NCBI GenBank assembly: GCA_014378715.1
Contig: JACMNE010000117.1
Location: 1 to 40,902, forward strand
Length of the DNA stretch: 40,902 bases
Origin: Microbacteriaceae bacterium
GTDB lineage: Bacteria > Actinomycetota > Actinomycetes > Actinomycetales > Microbacteriaceae
Direction: 5' to 3'
Shown here: positions 7,610-17,534 of the stretch, in pieces
How positions within the stretch are numbered: position 1 is the first letter of the stretch
How the letters are laid out: each line of letters starts with the position of its first letter
Made by a program: the position numbers and the translations under genes
Notes under the pieces: model-generated
What the model was told of the DNA's origin: nothing
Database searches by the model: none
What the model saw: the letters and a program-made list of their open reading frames with translations, nothing else

Positions 7610-8091
7610 TGGGCGAGCTCCGTGCTCGCAGGCGCGATCGCGAGCTTCATCACGATCGCGTCGACGCCGTCCGGCTGGTAGTAGGCGGGGCGCACGGCGA
7701 TCTCCTTGAAGCCGAGGTCATCATAGAGCGACTTGGCTCCCGGATTGTCGGCACGTACGTCAAGGAACAGCGTCTCAGCGCCCCGATCGCGTGCCTCGGT
7801 GATCAGGGAGCGCACCAGCAGGCGCCCCAGCCCACAGCGCCGGGCGGACTCGGCGACCGCGATCGTCTGGATGTCGGCCTCGTGTGCCCCACGCGGGCAG
7901 AACAGCCCGGCGTAGCCCTCGACGAACCCGGGGAACTCGGGCCGGAAGGCGACGAGGTAGTAGGCCTGCGGGTTGGCGACCTCGGAGCGCATCCCCCGGG
8001 CCGACCAGGCGTCGTTGTGGAAGCTGGCGGTCTCGATCTCCATGATCCGGTCCACGTCGTCGCCGTTAGCCCGGCGCAGCTGCCAGACCAT
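7606..8091 (-). CDS. rimI: Ribosomal-protein-alanine N-acetyltransferase RimI-like
   Basis: A 161-residue GNAT enzyme. The fold starts at [17 protein letters not shown], and the acetyl-CoA loop is RRCGLG (84-89) after the strand [30 protein letters not shown] near the end is the classic RimI C-terminal block. RimI acetylates the N-terminal alanine of ribosomal protein S18 in enteric bacteria; actinobacterial homologues may have broader N-terminal targets. The ATG at 8091 shares one base with the tsaB stop (TGATG), so it is translated as part of the tsaB-rimI-tsaD series. Longer in-frame readings run antisense through tsaB and were discarded. Confidence 0.92.
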   Translation of the reverse strand: MVWQLRRANGDDVDRIMEIETASFHNDAWSARGMRSEVANPQAYYLVAFRPEFPGFVEGYAGLFCPRGAHEADIQTIAVAESARRCGLGRLLVRSLITEARDRGAETLFLDVRADNPGAKSLYDDLGFKEIAVRPAYYQPDGVDAIVMKLAIAPASTELAQ

Positions 8092-8738
8092 CAGCTCACC
8101 CGCTTGGGGGCGCCGGGCACCGTGACGTCCGGGGAGCGGAGGTAGAGCGGGGTGGCTGAGGCGAATTCGCGGCCGGACGCGAACATCCGCTCGGCCAGCA
8201 TGCCCAGGGCGCCGCCGGAGACCTCGGTGGCGTCGACCCGGCGATAGCCGTCGAAGCCGGGCACCACCTCGGCCAGCTCGGCGGGGCGGGCCAGGCCCGG
8301 CTCGCCGTCGCGCGCCGGCAGTCCGGCGTCGTCGAGTCCACGGTAGGCGGACCAGTAGACCTCGCGGCGGCGGGCGTCGGTGACGACGAGCAGCGGGCCG
8401 GTGGAGCCCGTCGCGGCGAGTTCGGCGGCGAAGAGATCCGCGGCGATCGCGTCGTGGCTGACCACCCGCACGACCGGCACGCCGGCGCCGAGCGCGAAGG
8501 CCTGGGCCGCGGCGATTCCGACCCGGAGCCCGGTGAACGGGCCGGGTCCCATGCCGGCGACGACGCAGGAGATCGCAGTGGTCGGCACGCCCGAGTCCGC
8601 GAGGCATCCGGCGATGAAGTCGCCGATCACCTCGGAGTGCGCTCGGGTGTCTGCGGAGGAGCGCTCCGCGATGATCCCGCGGTCGCGGTCGACGACGGCG
8701 ACGGTGGTGCCGGCCGAGGTGTCGATCGCGAGGAGCAT
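8091..8738 (-). CDS. tsaB: tRNA threonylcarbamoyladenosine biosynthesis protein TsaB
   Basis: The 215 residues begin MLLAIDTSAGTTVAVVD, with the ASKHA-type nucleotide fold. GMGPGPFTGLRVG (62-74) is the diagnostic TsaB loop. It lacks the His metal ligands of its paralogue TsaD, as expected for the dimerisation partner that supports TsaD. It acts in the cytoplasm in the t6A37 pathway. A TAAACT hexamer sits 6 bases before the ATG in a 19-base gap after tsaE, so an internal leaderless promoter is possible as well as read-through. It is followed by rimI with a one-base overlap. Confidence 0.95.
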   Translation of the reverse strand: MLLAIDTSAGTTVAVVDRDRGIIAERSSADTRAHSEVIGDFIAGCLADSGVPTTAISCVVAGMGPGPFTGLRVGIAAAQAFALGAGVPVVRVVSHDAIAADLFAAELAATGSTGPLLVVTDARRREVYWSAYRGLDDAGLPARDGEPGLARPAELAEVVPGFDGYRRVDATEVSGGALGMLAERMFASGREFASATPLYLRSPDVTVPGAPKRVS

Positions 8739-8744
8739 CCGCCC

Positions 8745-8750
8745 AGTTTA
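8745..8750 (-). promoter_or_regulatory. Possible internal -10 (TAAACT) before tsaB
   Basis: A TANNNT hexamer lies 6 bases ahead of the tsaB ATG with no Shine-Dalgarno. It could give a leaderless transcript that starts inside the operon. Confidence 0.35.
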
Positions 8751-8757
8751 TTGGCGA

Positions 8758-9342
8758 TCAGATGAACGGATGTCGTCTCCAGCGCTCACCGCGCGGGGTG
8801 ATCGTCACGACGCGGGCCTCGACGGCGTCGTCGATCTCGCTGTTGTCGATGTCGGCGTCGTCGATCGCGGTGCCGGTGATCTCGGTGCCGGTGCCTGCCT
8901 CGGCGTCGTTGTGGCCAGTGTTCGCCACATCCGCTCGAGGGGGGTCGAGGCGCGCGCCCGTCGGACGGTCGATGCGCACGGAGAGCACCGAGTCAGTGAG
9001 GGCGTCGAGCATGCCTGCCGCCCACTCGACCACGACGATCGAGGCGGCGAAGTCGATGTCGAGGTCGTCGAGCTCGGCGGCGCTGCCGAGCCGGTAGGCG
9101 TCGACGTGCACGAGCGGCGGGCCCCCGGCCGGGCGCGGGTGGGTGCGGGCGAGCACGAAGGTGGGGCTAGTGACCGCGCCGCGCACACCCAGCTCCGCAC
9201 CGAGGCCGCGGGTGAGGGTGGTCTTGCCGGCGCCGAGCTCGCCGTCGAGCGCCACGACGTCTCCCGCGCGGAGCTGGCGGGCAATGCGGCGGCCGAGACC
9301 GGCCATCTGCTCGGGGGTCTCGATCGTGAGGCGGATGCTCAT
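8758..9342 (-). CDS. tsaE: tRNA threonylcarbamoyladenosine biosynthesis ATPase TsaE
   Basis: The 194-residue P-loop protein has Walker A GELGAGKTT (34-42), the conserved SPTFVLAR strand (59-66), HVDAYRL (79-85) and VVVEWAAG (103-110), all TsaE hallmarks. TsaE ATP hydrolysis turns over the TsaB-TsaD complex. The protein is longer than the usual 150-170 residues. The extra length is an acidic, Asp/Thr-rich stretch at about 132-173 inserted before the last strand (VVTITPRGERW). The ATG at 9342 overlaps the alr stop in an ATGA, giving coupled translation. Confidence 0.94.
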   Translation of the reverse strand: MSIRLTIETPEQMAGLGRRIARQLRAGDVVALDGELGAGKTTLTRGLGAELGVRGAVTSPTFVLARTHPRPAGGPPLVHVDAYRLGSAAELDDLDIDFAASIVVVEWAAGMLDALTDSVLSVRIDRPTGARLDPPRADVANTGHNDAEAGTGTEITGTAIDDADIDNSEIDDAVEARVVTITPRGERWRRHPFI

Positions 9343-10481
9343 GACCGGTAGCGGTGCTCGATGCGCCCGCCGAGGCGCGTGACGATCTCGTAGTTGATCG
9401 TGCCCGCCTCGCGCGCCCAGTCGTCGGCCGATGGCACACCGGTCGCCGGGTCGCCGAAGAGCACGGCGCGGTCGCCGACCGCCACCGGCGCGTCGCCCAC
9501 GTCGACGACGAACTGGTCCATCGCGATCCGCCCGGCGACGCGGTACGTCACGCCGTTGATCGACACGGGGCCGGCGCCGGAGGCCTGCCGCGGCACCCCC
9601 TCCGCGTAGCCGAGGGGTACCAGGGCGAGGGTGGTCTCCGCGGTCGTGCGGTAGGTGTGCCCGTAGGAGACACCGGTGCCGGCGGCGACGCGCTTCACCG
9701 AGACGATCGCGGCGCTCAGCTCGAGGGCGGGGCGCAGTCCCAGGTCCGCGGAGGTCGCGTGCTCGAACGGTGACAGGCCGTAGATGCCGATGCCGACGCG
9801 CACGAGGTCGAATCGGGTGGACGGCGCGCGCAGGGCGCCGGCGGTGGCGGCGAGGTGGCGGATGAGATCGCGGAGCCCCACAGCGTCAGCGATGGCTGCG
9901 GCCTGGTCGAAGACGGCGACCTGCGCGGCATCCGCGTCCTCCCCCGCGTTGGCCAGGTGGCTGAACAGGCCGCGGATGCGCAGCAGCCCGCGGCGCTCGA
10001 GCTCGGCCGCCCGCTCGAGCACCCGGGCGGTGTCGCCCTCTGCGACTCCTCCCCGGCCCAGTCCTGTGTCGACCTTGAGGTGCACACTGGCCGTGCCGGC
10101 GGAGTGCGCGACGGCCTCGAGTTGGGCGAGGGAGCCGACACCGATGTCGATGCCCTCAGCGATGGCCTCCTCGAACCGCGCCTCCGGGCCGTGCAGCCAG
10201 GCGAGCACCGGCACGGTGATGCCGGCCGCGCGCAGTTCGAGCGCCTCGGCGATCTCGACGACTCCGAGCCAGTCTGCGCCGCCGTCGACCGCGGCCCGCG
10301 CGCTCGGCACGGCGCCGTGCCCGTAGCCGCGCGCCTTGACGACGGCCATCAGATGCCCGGTGCCGGTGGCCCGGCGCAGCGCAGCGACGTTGTGAGAGAT
10401 GGCGGAGAGGTCGACCAGCGCCTCACGCAGCGGGCGAGCGGATGTCGCGTCCGCCCCCGATGCGGACGGGTCCCCGGTCAT
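9339..10481 (-). CDS. alr: Alanine racemase
   Basis: A 380-residue fold-type III PLP enzyme. The Schiff-base lysine is Lys49 in VVKARGYGHG (47-56), and the catalytic tyrosine is Tyr283 in VSYGHTYRT (281-289). It interconverts L- and D-alanine, supplying D-Ala for peptidoglycan. The position after the PLP lysine is Ala-Arg, where Ala-Asp or Ala-Asn is usual; this sits next to, not in, the catalytic set. The N-terminus has a 16-residue Ser/Ala-rich lead before RPLREALVDLSAI. ATGA overlaps join it to acpS upstream and tsaE downstream. Confidence 0.96.
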   Translation of the reverse strand: MTGDPSASGADATSARPLREALVDLSAISHNVAALRRATGTGHLMAVVKARGYGHGAVPSARAAVDGGADWLGVVEIAEALELRAAGITVPVLAWLHGPEARFEEAIAEGIDIGVGSLAQLEAVAHSAGTASVHLKVDTGLGRGGVAEGDTARVLERAAELERRGLLRIRGLFSHLANAGEDADAAQVAVFDQAAAIADAVGLRDLIRHLAATAGALRAPSTRFDLVRVGIGIYGLSPFEHATSADLGLRPALELSAAIVSVKRVAAGTGVSYGHTYRTTAETTLALVPLGYAEGVPRQASGAGPVSINGVTYRVAGRIAMDQFVVDVGDAPVAVGDRAVLFGDPATGVPSADDWAREAGTINYEIVTRLGGRIEHRYRS

Positions 10482-10849
10482 CGCGGCCCACCCTCCGCCA
10501 CGACGAACGCGATCGCGACGCCCGCGTCATGGCTGATGCTCACGTGCACGCTCGAGATGCCGCGCGCACGCACGGTCTCGGCGACGGCGCCGCCCAGGTC
10601 GAACGAGGGATTGCCGAGGTCGTCGCTGACGATGCGCATGTCGTGCCAGCGCACACCGGCCGAGTCGCCGATGGCCTTGATCAGCGCCTCTTTCGCCCCG
10701 AAGCGCCCGGCGAGGGACCGCAGGGAGGGGGTGCGGTCGCCGTGCAGCTCGCTCGGAGCGAAGAGCCGCGGCAGCAGCTTCGGCGTGCGGGAGGCCGCCC
10801 GCTCGAACCGCGCCAGGTCGACGACGTCGACGCCGATCCCCACGATCAT
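10478..10849 (-). CDS. acpS: Holo-[acyl-carrier-protein] synthase AcpS
   Basis: A 123-residue phosphopantetheinyl transferase of the trimeric AcpS type. The magnesium-binding pair is visible as the Asp in GIGVDVVDLARFE (5-17) and the Glu in RFGAKEALIKA, followed by the VHVSISHD block. It moves 4'-phosphopantetheine from CoA to apo-ACP, a step needed for fatty acid synthesis. It lies 10 bases after glmS and overlaps alr by 4 bases. coaA, the first enzyme of CoA synthesis, diverges from the head of the same operon, so CoA supply and use are encoded side by side. Confidence 0.95.
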   Translation of the reverse strand: MIVGIGVDVVDLARFERAASRTPKLLPRLFAPSELHGDRTPSLRSLAGRFGAKEALIKAIGDSAGVRWHDMRIVSDDLGNPSFDLGGAVAETVRARGISSVHVSISHDAGVAIAFVVAEGGPR

Positions 10850-10859
10850 CGCGGGCGGG

Positions 10860-12713
<1,854 letters not shown>

Positions 12714-12721
12714 GGGAGTCG

Positions 12722-12727
12722 ATTTTA
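12722..12727 (-). promoter_or_regulatory. -10 hexamer TAAAAT of glmS (leaderless start)
   Basis: TAAAAT is followed by 8 bases and the glmS ATG. The matching -35 position (12745-12750, TCGGAT) is weak, which would suit a regulated promoter. Confidence 0.55.
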
Positions 12728-12729
12728 CG

Positions 12730-12770
12730 CGACGACGGCCGGGGATCCGATGCAGGCGCGGCCGTCGTCG
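12730..12770. promoter_or_regulatory. Inverted repeat between divergent glmS and coaA promoters
   Basis: CGACGACGGCC (12730-12740) and its perfect complement at 12760-12770 flank a 19-base spacer. The left arm lies between the glmS -10 and its -35 position. The right arm touches the expected -35 region of coaA. The placement suggests a shared operator; no known regulator motif was recognised. Confidence 0.45.
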
Positions 12771-12791
12771 GCCGAGGGTCGCCGGGCCGAC

Positions 12792-12797
12792 TAGTCT
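12792..12797 (+). promoter_or_regulatory. -10 hexamer TAGTCT of coaA (leaderless start)
   Basis: TAGTCT is followed by 7 bases and the coaA ATG at 12805, with no Shine-Dalgarno. This mirrors the glmS promoter on the other strand. Confidence 0.55.
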
Positions 12798-12804
12798 TTG
12801 GCCT

Positions 12805-13764
12805 ATGGCCGCGTTCATCCCAGGGCAATCGCCAGCAGGCGGTCACGGCTCCCCGTTCACCGAGATCGACCGGGCGCGGTGGGCGGAACTCGCCCCCGCC
12901 ACCAAGCTCCCGCTGAGCCCGACCGAGGTCGTCGAGCTGCGCGGACTCGGCGACATGCTCGACCTCAACGAGGTCAGCGAGGTCTACCTGCCGGTGAGCC
13001 GGCTGATCAACCTGTACGCGGCCGGCGCCAAGAACCTGCACCGCGCCACCAGCAACTTCCTCGGGCAGCGCGACGCCAGCACCCCGTTCGTCATCGGCGT
13101 CGCCGGGTCGGTCGCGGTCGGCAAGTCGACGATCGCACGTCTGCTGCGGGAGCTCCTCGCCCGCTGGGACGACACCCCCCGCGTGGAGCTCGTGACGACC
13201 GACGGGTTCCTGCGGCCGAACGCGGAGCTCGAGCGGCTCGGGCTGATGGCTCGCAAGGGCTTCCCGGAGTCGTACGACAGCCGCGCCCTCCTGCGCTTCG
13301 TCAGCAAGATCAAGAGCGGTGCGGCCGAGGTGCGCGCCCCCTTCTATTCACATCTCAGCTACGACATCGTGCGCGACGCGGAGATCGTCGTGCGCCGCCC
13401 GGACATCCTCATCGTCGAGGGCCTCAATGTTCTGCAGCCGCCGACCCGCGCGCACCGTCTCGCGGTGAGCGACCTGTTCGACTTCTCCGTGTACGTCGAC
13501 GCGCGCAGTGACGACATCGCCACCTGGTACGAGGAGCGGTTCCTCAAGCTGCAGCAGGGCGCATTCTCGAACCCGAAGTCGTATTTCCACCGCTATGCGA
13601 GCCTCACGACCGACGAGGCCAGAGCGAAGGCGCGCGAGATCTGGGACCGCACGAACGGCCCGAACCTCGCCGAGAACATCAAGCCGACCAGGTCGCGGGC
13701 CACCCTGGTCCTGCGCAAGAACGCCCGCCACGCCGTCGACCACATCCTCCTCCGCAAGATCTAG
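12805..13764 (+). CDS. coaA: Pantothenate kinase, type I
   Basis: The 319-residue product carries the P-loop [12 protein letters not shown] (98-109), then [12 protein letters not shown] and KGFPESYD, the classic bacterial CoaA (PanK-I) blocks, and VEGLNVLQ. It phosphorylates pantothenate in the first committed step of CoA synthesis. The ATG at 12805 is preferred because TAGTCT sits 7 bases upstream; in-frame sequence further upstream is basic and unlike CoaA. It diverges from glmS, and acpS, a consumer of CoA, lies in that neighbouring operon. This is the only + strand gene in the 6.5-17.5 kb interval. Confidence 0.95.
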   Translation: MAAFIPGQSPAGGHGSPFTEIDRARWAELAPATKLPLSPTEVVELRGLGDMLDLNEVSEVYLPVSRLINLYAAGAKNLHRATSNFLGQRDASTPFVIGVAGSVAVGKSTIARLLRELLARWDDTPRVELVTTDGFLRPNAELERLGLMARKGFPESYDSRALLRFVSKIKSGAAEVRAPFYSHLSYDIVRDAEIVVRRPDILIVEGLNVLQPPTRAHRLAVSDLFDFSVYVDARSDDIATWYEERFLKLQQGAFSNPKSYFHRYASLTTDEARAKAREIWDRTNGPNLAENIKPTRSRATLVLRKNARHAVDHILLRKI

Positions 13765-13780
13765 GCACCCGCACTCTCGT

Positions 13781-13799
13781 GGGCTGCGCCGCGCAGCCC
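13781..13799 (+). terminator. Short hairpin after coaA
   Basis: GGGCTGCG (13781-13788) pairs with CGCAGCCC (13792-13799) around a 3-base loop, 17 bases past the coaA stop. The stem is short and there is no T tract, so termination is only likely. Confidence 0.4.
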
Positions 13800-13828
13800 C
13801 TGTTCACACGCGCAGACCGCCCGGTGCC

Positions 13829-13932
13829 GGTCGTCATTCAGGAGTTCCGGGCCGCGGGTGGCCAGAACGGCGCCGATTCCGTCACTCTGGTGAACACTCG
13901 TCACAGCAGTGACGGGGGCTCCTGAATGATGA
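13829..13932. repeat. Paired inverted-repeat element, copy B, in a convergent spacer
   Basis: The left arm TCGTCATTCAGGA (13831-13843) and right arm TCCTGAATGATGA (13920-13932) match as inverted repeats at 12 of 13 bases, 76 bases apart, between the 3' ends of coaA and glmM. Reverse-complementing 13829-13847 gives the right arm of copy A with one change. TGGTGAACA (13888-13896) sits 24 bases before the right TCCTGA, as in copy A. An inner inverted repeat CCGTCACT (13879-13886) with AGTGACGG (13908-13915) is specific to this copy. A GCGGATGTCG copy follows at 13941. No coding potential was recognised. Confidence 0.55.
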
Positions 13933-13969
13933 TCAGACCAGCGGATGTCGCGTGGTGCGGCCCGGGCGG

Positions 13970-15349
13970 TCAGACGCCGGCGGAAGCGGGGGTCGCGAGC
14001 TCGGCGCGGACGACGTCGGCGAGGTGGCCGGCGATGCGGTCGGCCGTCGCCTGGTCGGTGGCCTCGACCATCACGCGCACGAGCGGCTCGGTACCGGACG
14101 GCCGCAGCAGCACGCGTCCGGTGCTGCCGAGCTGGGACTCGGCCGCGGCGACGGCGCCCGCGACCACGGTGTTGGCCGCGAGGGCCTGCCGGTCGACGCC
14201 GGTCACGTTGATCATGATCTGCGGGTAGACGGTCATGACGGAGGCGAGCTCCGCGAGCGTCTTGCCGGTGCGGGCCATCTCGGCCATGATGTGCATCCCG
14301 GTGAGGATGCCGTCGCCGGTGGTCGCGTGCTCACTCATGATGACGTGGCCGGACTGCTCGCCGCCGAGGCTGAGCTGGTGCTCGCCGAGCGCCTCAAGCA
14401 CGTAGCGGTCGCCGACCTTCGTCTCGAGCACCGTGATGCCATGCTCGGCCATCGCGACCTTGAGGCCGAGGTTGCTCATCACCGTGGCGACGAGGGTGTC
14501 CTCGCGGAGGAGGCCGCGGTCCTTCATCGACAGCGCGATGATCGCCATGATCTGGTCGCCGTCGACGGTGTTGCCGTGGGCGTCAACGGCGAGGCAGCGG
14601 TCGGCGTCGCCGTCGTGGGCGATGCCGAGGTCGGCGCCGGTGGCGAGCACGGCTGCGGCGAGCCCTCCGAGGTGCGTGGAGCCGACGCCGTCGTTGATGT
14701 TGAGTCCGTCCGGGTCGGCGCCGATGACGGTGACCCGGGCCCCCGCGTCGGTGAAGACCTGGGGCGAGACGCCGGCCGCGGCGCCGTGGGCGCAGTCGAG
14801 AACCACGTGCAGGCCGTCGAGGCGGTGCGGGAGGGTGCCGAGGAGGTGGAGCACGTAGCGGTCCTCGGCGTCGGCGAAGCGGCGGATGCGGCCGACCTGC
14901 ACCCCGGTGGGGGCGAGCTTCGGCTTGCTGAGGGCCTCTTCGATGCGATCCTCGACGATGTCAGGCAGTTTGGTGCCGCCCTGGGCGAAGAACTTGATCC
15001 CGTTGTCGGGAGCGGGGTTGTGTGACGCGGAGATCATGACCCCGAAGTCGGCCCCGATGTCACCGATCAGGAAGGCGGCTGCCGGAGTGGGCAGCACACC
15101 GGCGTCCAGCACGTCGACCCCGGAGCTCGCGAGCCCCGCAGATACAGCGGCGATGATGAACTCGCCGGAGATGCGGGGGTCGCGCGCGACGACCGCGACC
15201 GGGCGGCGCCCCGAGGCGCGCCGACCATCCGCGATTCGTCCTTCTCCCAGCACGACGGCAGCCGCTTGGGAGAGGGACAGCGCGAGCTCGACCGTGAGGT
15301 CGTGGTTCGCGAGTCCCCGAACACCATCTGTACCGAACAAACGCGGCAT
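13970..15349 (-). CDS. glmM: Phosphoglucosamine mutase
   Basis: A 459-residue alpha-D-phosphohexomutase. It starts [12 protein letters not shown]. The phosphoserine loop is [12 protein letters not shown], with Ser109 as the phosphorylated residue. The metal loop is DGDADRC, and the C-terminal phosphate-binding region reads [12 protein letters not shown]. It converts glucosamine-6-phosphate to glucosamine-1-phosphate, the step after GlmS, which is encoded nearby in the same direction. It follows rpsI by 27 bases, so it is probably the last gene of truA-rplM-rpsI-glmM. No purine-rich Shine-Dalgarno precedes the ATG (the leader is pyrimidine-rich), which is odd for a downstream operon gene. Confidence 0.96.
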   Translation of the reverse strand: MPRLFGTDGVRGLANHDLTVELALSLSQAAAVVLGEGRIADGRRASGRRPVAVVARDPRISGEFIIAAVSAGLASSGVDVLDAGVLPTPAAAFLIGDIGADFGVMISASHNPAPDNGIKFFAQGGTKLPDIVEDRIEEALSKPKLAPTGVQVGRIRRFADAEDRYVLHLLGTLPHRLDGLHVVLDCAHGAAAGVSPQVFTDAGARVTVIGADPDGLNINDGVGSTHLGGLAAAVLATGADLGIAHDGDADRCLAVDAHGNTVDGDQIMAIIALSMKDRGLLREDTLVATVMSNLGLKVAMAEHGITVLETKVGDRYVLEALGEHQLSLGGEQSGHVIMSEHATTGDGILTGMHIMAEMARTGKTLAELASVMTVYPQIMINVTGVDRQALAANTVVAGAVAAAESQLGSTGRVLLRPSGTEPLVRVMVEATDQATADRIAGHLADVVRAELATPASAGV

Positions 15350-15376
15350 GGAGGGAGGTCCGTTATCGGAGCGCGA

Positions 15377-15880
15377 TTAGCGCTTCGAGAACTGAGGAGC
15401 CTTACGCGCCTTCTTGAGTCCGGCCTTCTTGCGCTCCTTGACGCGGGCGTCACGGCTGAGGAAGCCGGCCTTCTTCAGGATGGCGCGGTTGTTCTCCTCG
15501 TCGATCAGGTTCAGCGAGCGGGCGATGCCGAGACGCAGCGCGCCGGCCTGGCCGGAGGGGCCACCGCCGGTGATGCGTGCGATGACGTCGTAGCTGCCGA
15601 TGAGGTCGAGAACCTTGAACGGGTCGTTGATGAGCTGCTGGTGCAGCTTGTTGGGGAAGTAGTCCGCGAGCTCGCGGCCGTTGACCGTGAAGGTACCGGC
15701 ACCCGGGGTGATGCGCACGCGGGCGATGGCCTGCTTGCGACGACCGACGGCCGCTCCGGGAACGTTGAGAACCGCGCGCGGGGCCTTGGGAGCCGAGTCA
15801 GCGGGCGTCTCGGTGGAGTAGTTGTCCTGCGCGACCTCGCCGAGGACGGCGGTGTCGAGAGAGTCTGAAATCTTCGCCAT
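15377..15880 (-). CDS. rpsI: 30S ribosomal protein S9
   Basis: The 167 residues include an acidic, disordered-looking N-terminal extension of about 35 residues ([16 protein letters not shown]...). The conserved body follows, with [33 protein letters not shown] and the basic tail [12 protein letters not shown]. The invariant C-terminal SKR reaches the P-site tRNA in the 30S subunit. N-terminal extensions on S9 are common in actinobacteria. It lies 33 bases after rplM, the standard L13-S9 pair, and before glmM. Confidence 0.97.
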   Translation of the reverse strand: MAKISDSLDTAVLGEVAQDNYSTETPADSAPKAPRAVLNVPGAAVGRRKQAIARVRITPGAGTFTVNGRELADYFPNKLHQQLINDPFKVLDLIGSYDVIARITGGGPSGQAGALRLGIARSLNLIDEENNRAILKKAGFLSRDARVKERKKAGLKKARKAPQFSKR

Positions 15881-15913
15881 AGTAAGGGAATCCTTTGGTT
15901 GCTTCTGGCGGCG

Positions 15914-16360
15914 CTACTGCGCGACCTGGGTGAGAGTGAAGGTCGTGGGCTGCTGCGCAGCGTGGGGGTGCTCGGGGCCGGCGTAGACCTTGAGCTTCGT
16001 CAGCTGAGCGCGACCGATCGAGTTCTTCGGAAGCATGCCGCGCACGGCCTTCTCAACCGCGCGGGTCGGGTGCTTCGCGAGCATCTCGGCGTAGGTCGTG
16101 GCGGTGAGGCCGCCCGGGTAACCCGAGTGGCGGTAGGCCTTCTTCTGGGCGAGCTTGGAGCCGGTGAGGGCGATCTTCTCGGCGTTGATGATGATGACGA
16201 AGTCACCGGTGTCCATGTGGTTGGTGAAGATCGCCTTGTGCTTGCCGCGGAGCAGCGATGCGGCGTGGGTCGCGAGGCGGCCCAGCACGATGTCGGTGGC
16301 ATCGATGATGAGCCAGTCACGCTGGATGTCATCGGGCTTGGGGGAATATGTGCGCGTCAC
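15914..16360 (-). CDS. rplM: 50S ribosomal protein L13
   Basis: The 148-residue L13 begins [20 protein letters not shown], then [33 protein letters not shown] and [13 protein letters not shown], all family signatures. The GTG at 16360 gives the normal L13 N-terminus; in-frame sequence further upstream is unrelated to L13 and is taken as leader. L13 is an early-assembly protein of the 50S subunit. The 135-base gap after truA holds a small hairpin (16416-16430) that could be part of an L13 leader. Confidence 0.95.
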   Translation of the reverse strand: MTRTYSPKPDDIQRDWLIIDATDIVLGRLATHAASLLRGKHKAIFTNHMDTGDFVIIINAEKIALTGSKLAQKKAYRHSGYPGGLTATTYAEMLAKHPTRAVEKAVRGMLPKNSIGRAQLTKLKVYAGPEHPHAAQQPTTFTLTQVAQ

Positions 16361-16415
16361 AGTGAATGCTGCTTTCTGTCGAAATGAGGTGTTCGTGAAT
16401 CCCACTCCGTGGAAC

Positions 16416-16430
16416 GTTCCCGATGGGAAC
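16416..16430 (-). promoter_or_regulatory. Small hairpin in the rplM leader
   Basis: GTTCCC (16416-16421) pairs with GGGAAC (16425-16430) around a 3-base loop. GGAAC at 16411-16415 could compete for the same strand. It lies 55 bases ahead of the GTG. This could be a leader-regulation site, but nothing here matches a named motif. Confidence 0.3.
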
Positions 16431-16495
16431 CTTGCCGGTGGAGGGCTCAACTTCGGATGCCGCGCAATGGATAGCGCAGGCACCAAGGGTAGAGC

Positions 16496-17464
16496 CTAGT
16501 CGTTGTCGCCCTGCCCGGTCAAACCGCGCCCGCCGTACGCGGCCTCGATCGCTCTGGCCGTCTCGATCCCGGGCCGTCGCCTGCGGGTCAGCTCGGCACG
16601 CGCCCCGACCTCGTCGTCTGGCGGGTAGGCGACCGCGACGAGGGTGAGTCCCTTGGCCGGCATGACCTTGAAGTCGTTCGACCTGACGATCTCCGAGCGG
16701 ATGTCGGCGAGCCGCGCCACCTCGAGTTTGCCCTCACCCACAGCGACGCAGGCTCCGACCAGGGCGCGCACCATGCTGTGGCAGAACGCGTCGGCCTCGA
16801 CCGTGGCCACGAGGACCCCGTCGGCCATGCGCTGCCAGCCGAACTCCTGGAGGGTGCGCACGGTCGTCGCGCCCTCGCGGGGTTTGCAGAACGCGGCCCA
16901 GTCGTGGAGGCCGATGAGGCTCTGCGCCGCGGCGTTCATCGTGTCGACGTCGAGCAGTGCCGGATACCACAGGGTGCGGTGCCGTTCGAGCGGGTTGCGG
17001 GGGGCGGCGGTGTCGGCGATCCGGTACTCGTAGCTGCGGGAGAGGGCGGAGAACCGCGCGTCGAACCCTGGCACGGCGATGGACGATCTTGCCACCCAGA
17101 CGTCGCTGTTGAGGCCCGCGATGCCGTTGATCCGTCGGCCGAGGGACGCCGGACCGTCGAAGACGCGGCCGGCCATCTTGCCGCGGCGCGGGCGGTCGAG
17201 GCTGCGCAGCTGGTGCGGGGCGAGATCGAGGTGGGCGACCTGCCCGGTCGCGTGCACCCCGGCGTCGGTGCGCCCGGCGACAACGAGCCGCGGGATCGGA
17301 GCGTGCCGGCGGAGAATGACGGCGAGAGCTGCCTCGACCTCACCCTGCACGGTGCGGATGCCCGGCTGGGTGCTCCAGCCGGTAAACTTGGTGCCGTCGT
17401 ACGCGATGTCGAGACGGAGACGGGTCGTGGTGGGCTCGGGCCGATCGGCAGTCTCATCCTCCAT
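16496..17464 (-). CDS. truA: tRNA pseudouridine(38-40) synthase TruA
   Basis: A 322-residue enzyme (from ATG 17464) with LDIAYDGTKFTGWSTQPG at 19-36 and the catalytic aspartate Asp67 in GRTDAGVHA (64-72). Later blocks are RSYEYRI, FCKPREG and FCHSMVRALVGAC. It makes pseudouridine at positions 38-40 of the tRNA anticodon arm. It is longer than the usual 250-270 residues because of an insertion around 85-115 and a basic tail. A TAGAAT hexamer lies 10 bases before this ATG and 7 before an in-frame GTG at 17467, so a leaderless GTG start is an equal choice. It heads truA-rplM-rpsI-glmM and diverges from the acyltransferase gene. Confidence 0.93.
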   Translation of the reverse strand: MEDETADRPEPTTTRLRLDIAYDGTKFTGWSTQPGIRTVQGEVEAALAVILRRHAPIPRLVVAGRTDAGVHATGQVAHLDLAPHQLRSLDRPRRGKMAGRVFDGPASLGRRINGIAGLNSDVWVARSSIAVPGFDARFSALSRSYEYRIADTAAPRNPLERHRTLWYPALLDVDTMNAAAQSLIGLHDWAAFCKPREGATTVRTLQEFGWQRMADGVLVATVEADAFCHSMVRALVGACVAVGEGKLEVARLADIRSEIVRSNDFKVMPAKGLTLVAVAYPPDDEVGARAELTRRRRPGIETARAIEAAYGGRGLTGQGDND

Positions 17465-17474
17465 CACAGTCACA

Positions 17475-17480
17475 ATTCTA
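17475..17480 (-). promoter_or_regulatory. -10 hexamer TAGAAT of truA
   Basis: TAGAAT stands 7 bases ahead of a GTG (17467) and 10 ahead of the ATG (17464) of truA. No Shine-Dalgarno is present. It lies in the 70-base gap to the divergent acyltransferase gene. Confidence 0.45.
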
Positions 17481-17534
17481 TTGGCGTCGCCCGGAGCATT
17501 TCCGGCGTTCGCACCCGGGGAAGGGGGTCGTCTG

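Noticed and set aside
12714-12804. glmS ribozyme before glmS
   Set aside because: Only 91 bases separate glmS from coaA and none of the conserved ribozyme core is visible. A promoter-like hexamer sits next to the start codon instead.
13508-13912. Basic 134-residue frame overlapping the coaA end and the repeat element
   Set aside because: It is mostly antiphase coaA sequence, and the part past the stop of coaA shows no motif, ribosome-binding site or codon pattern.
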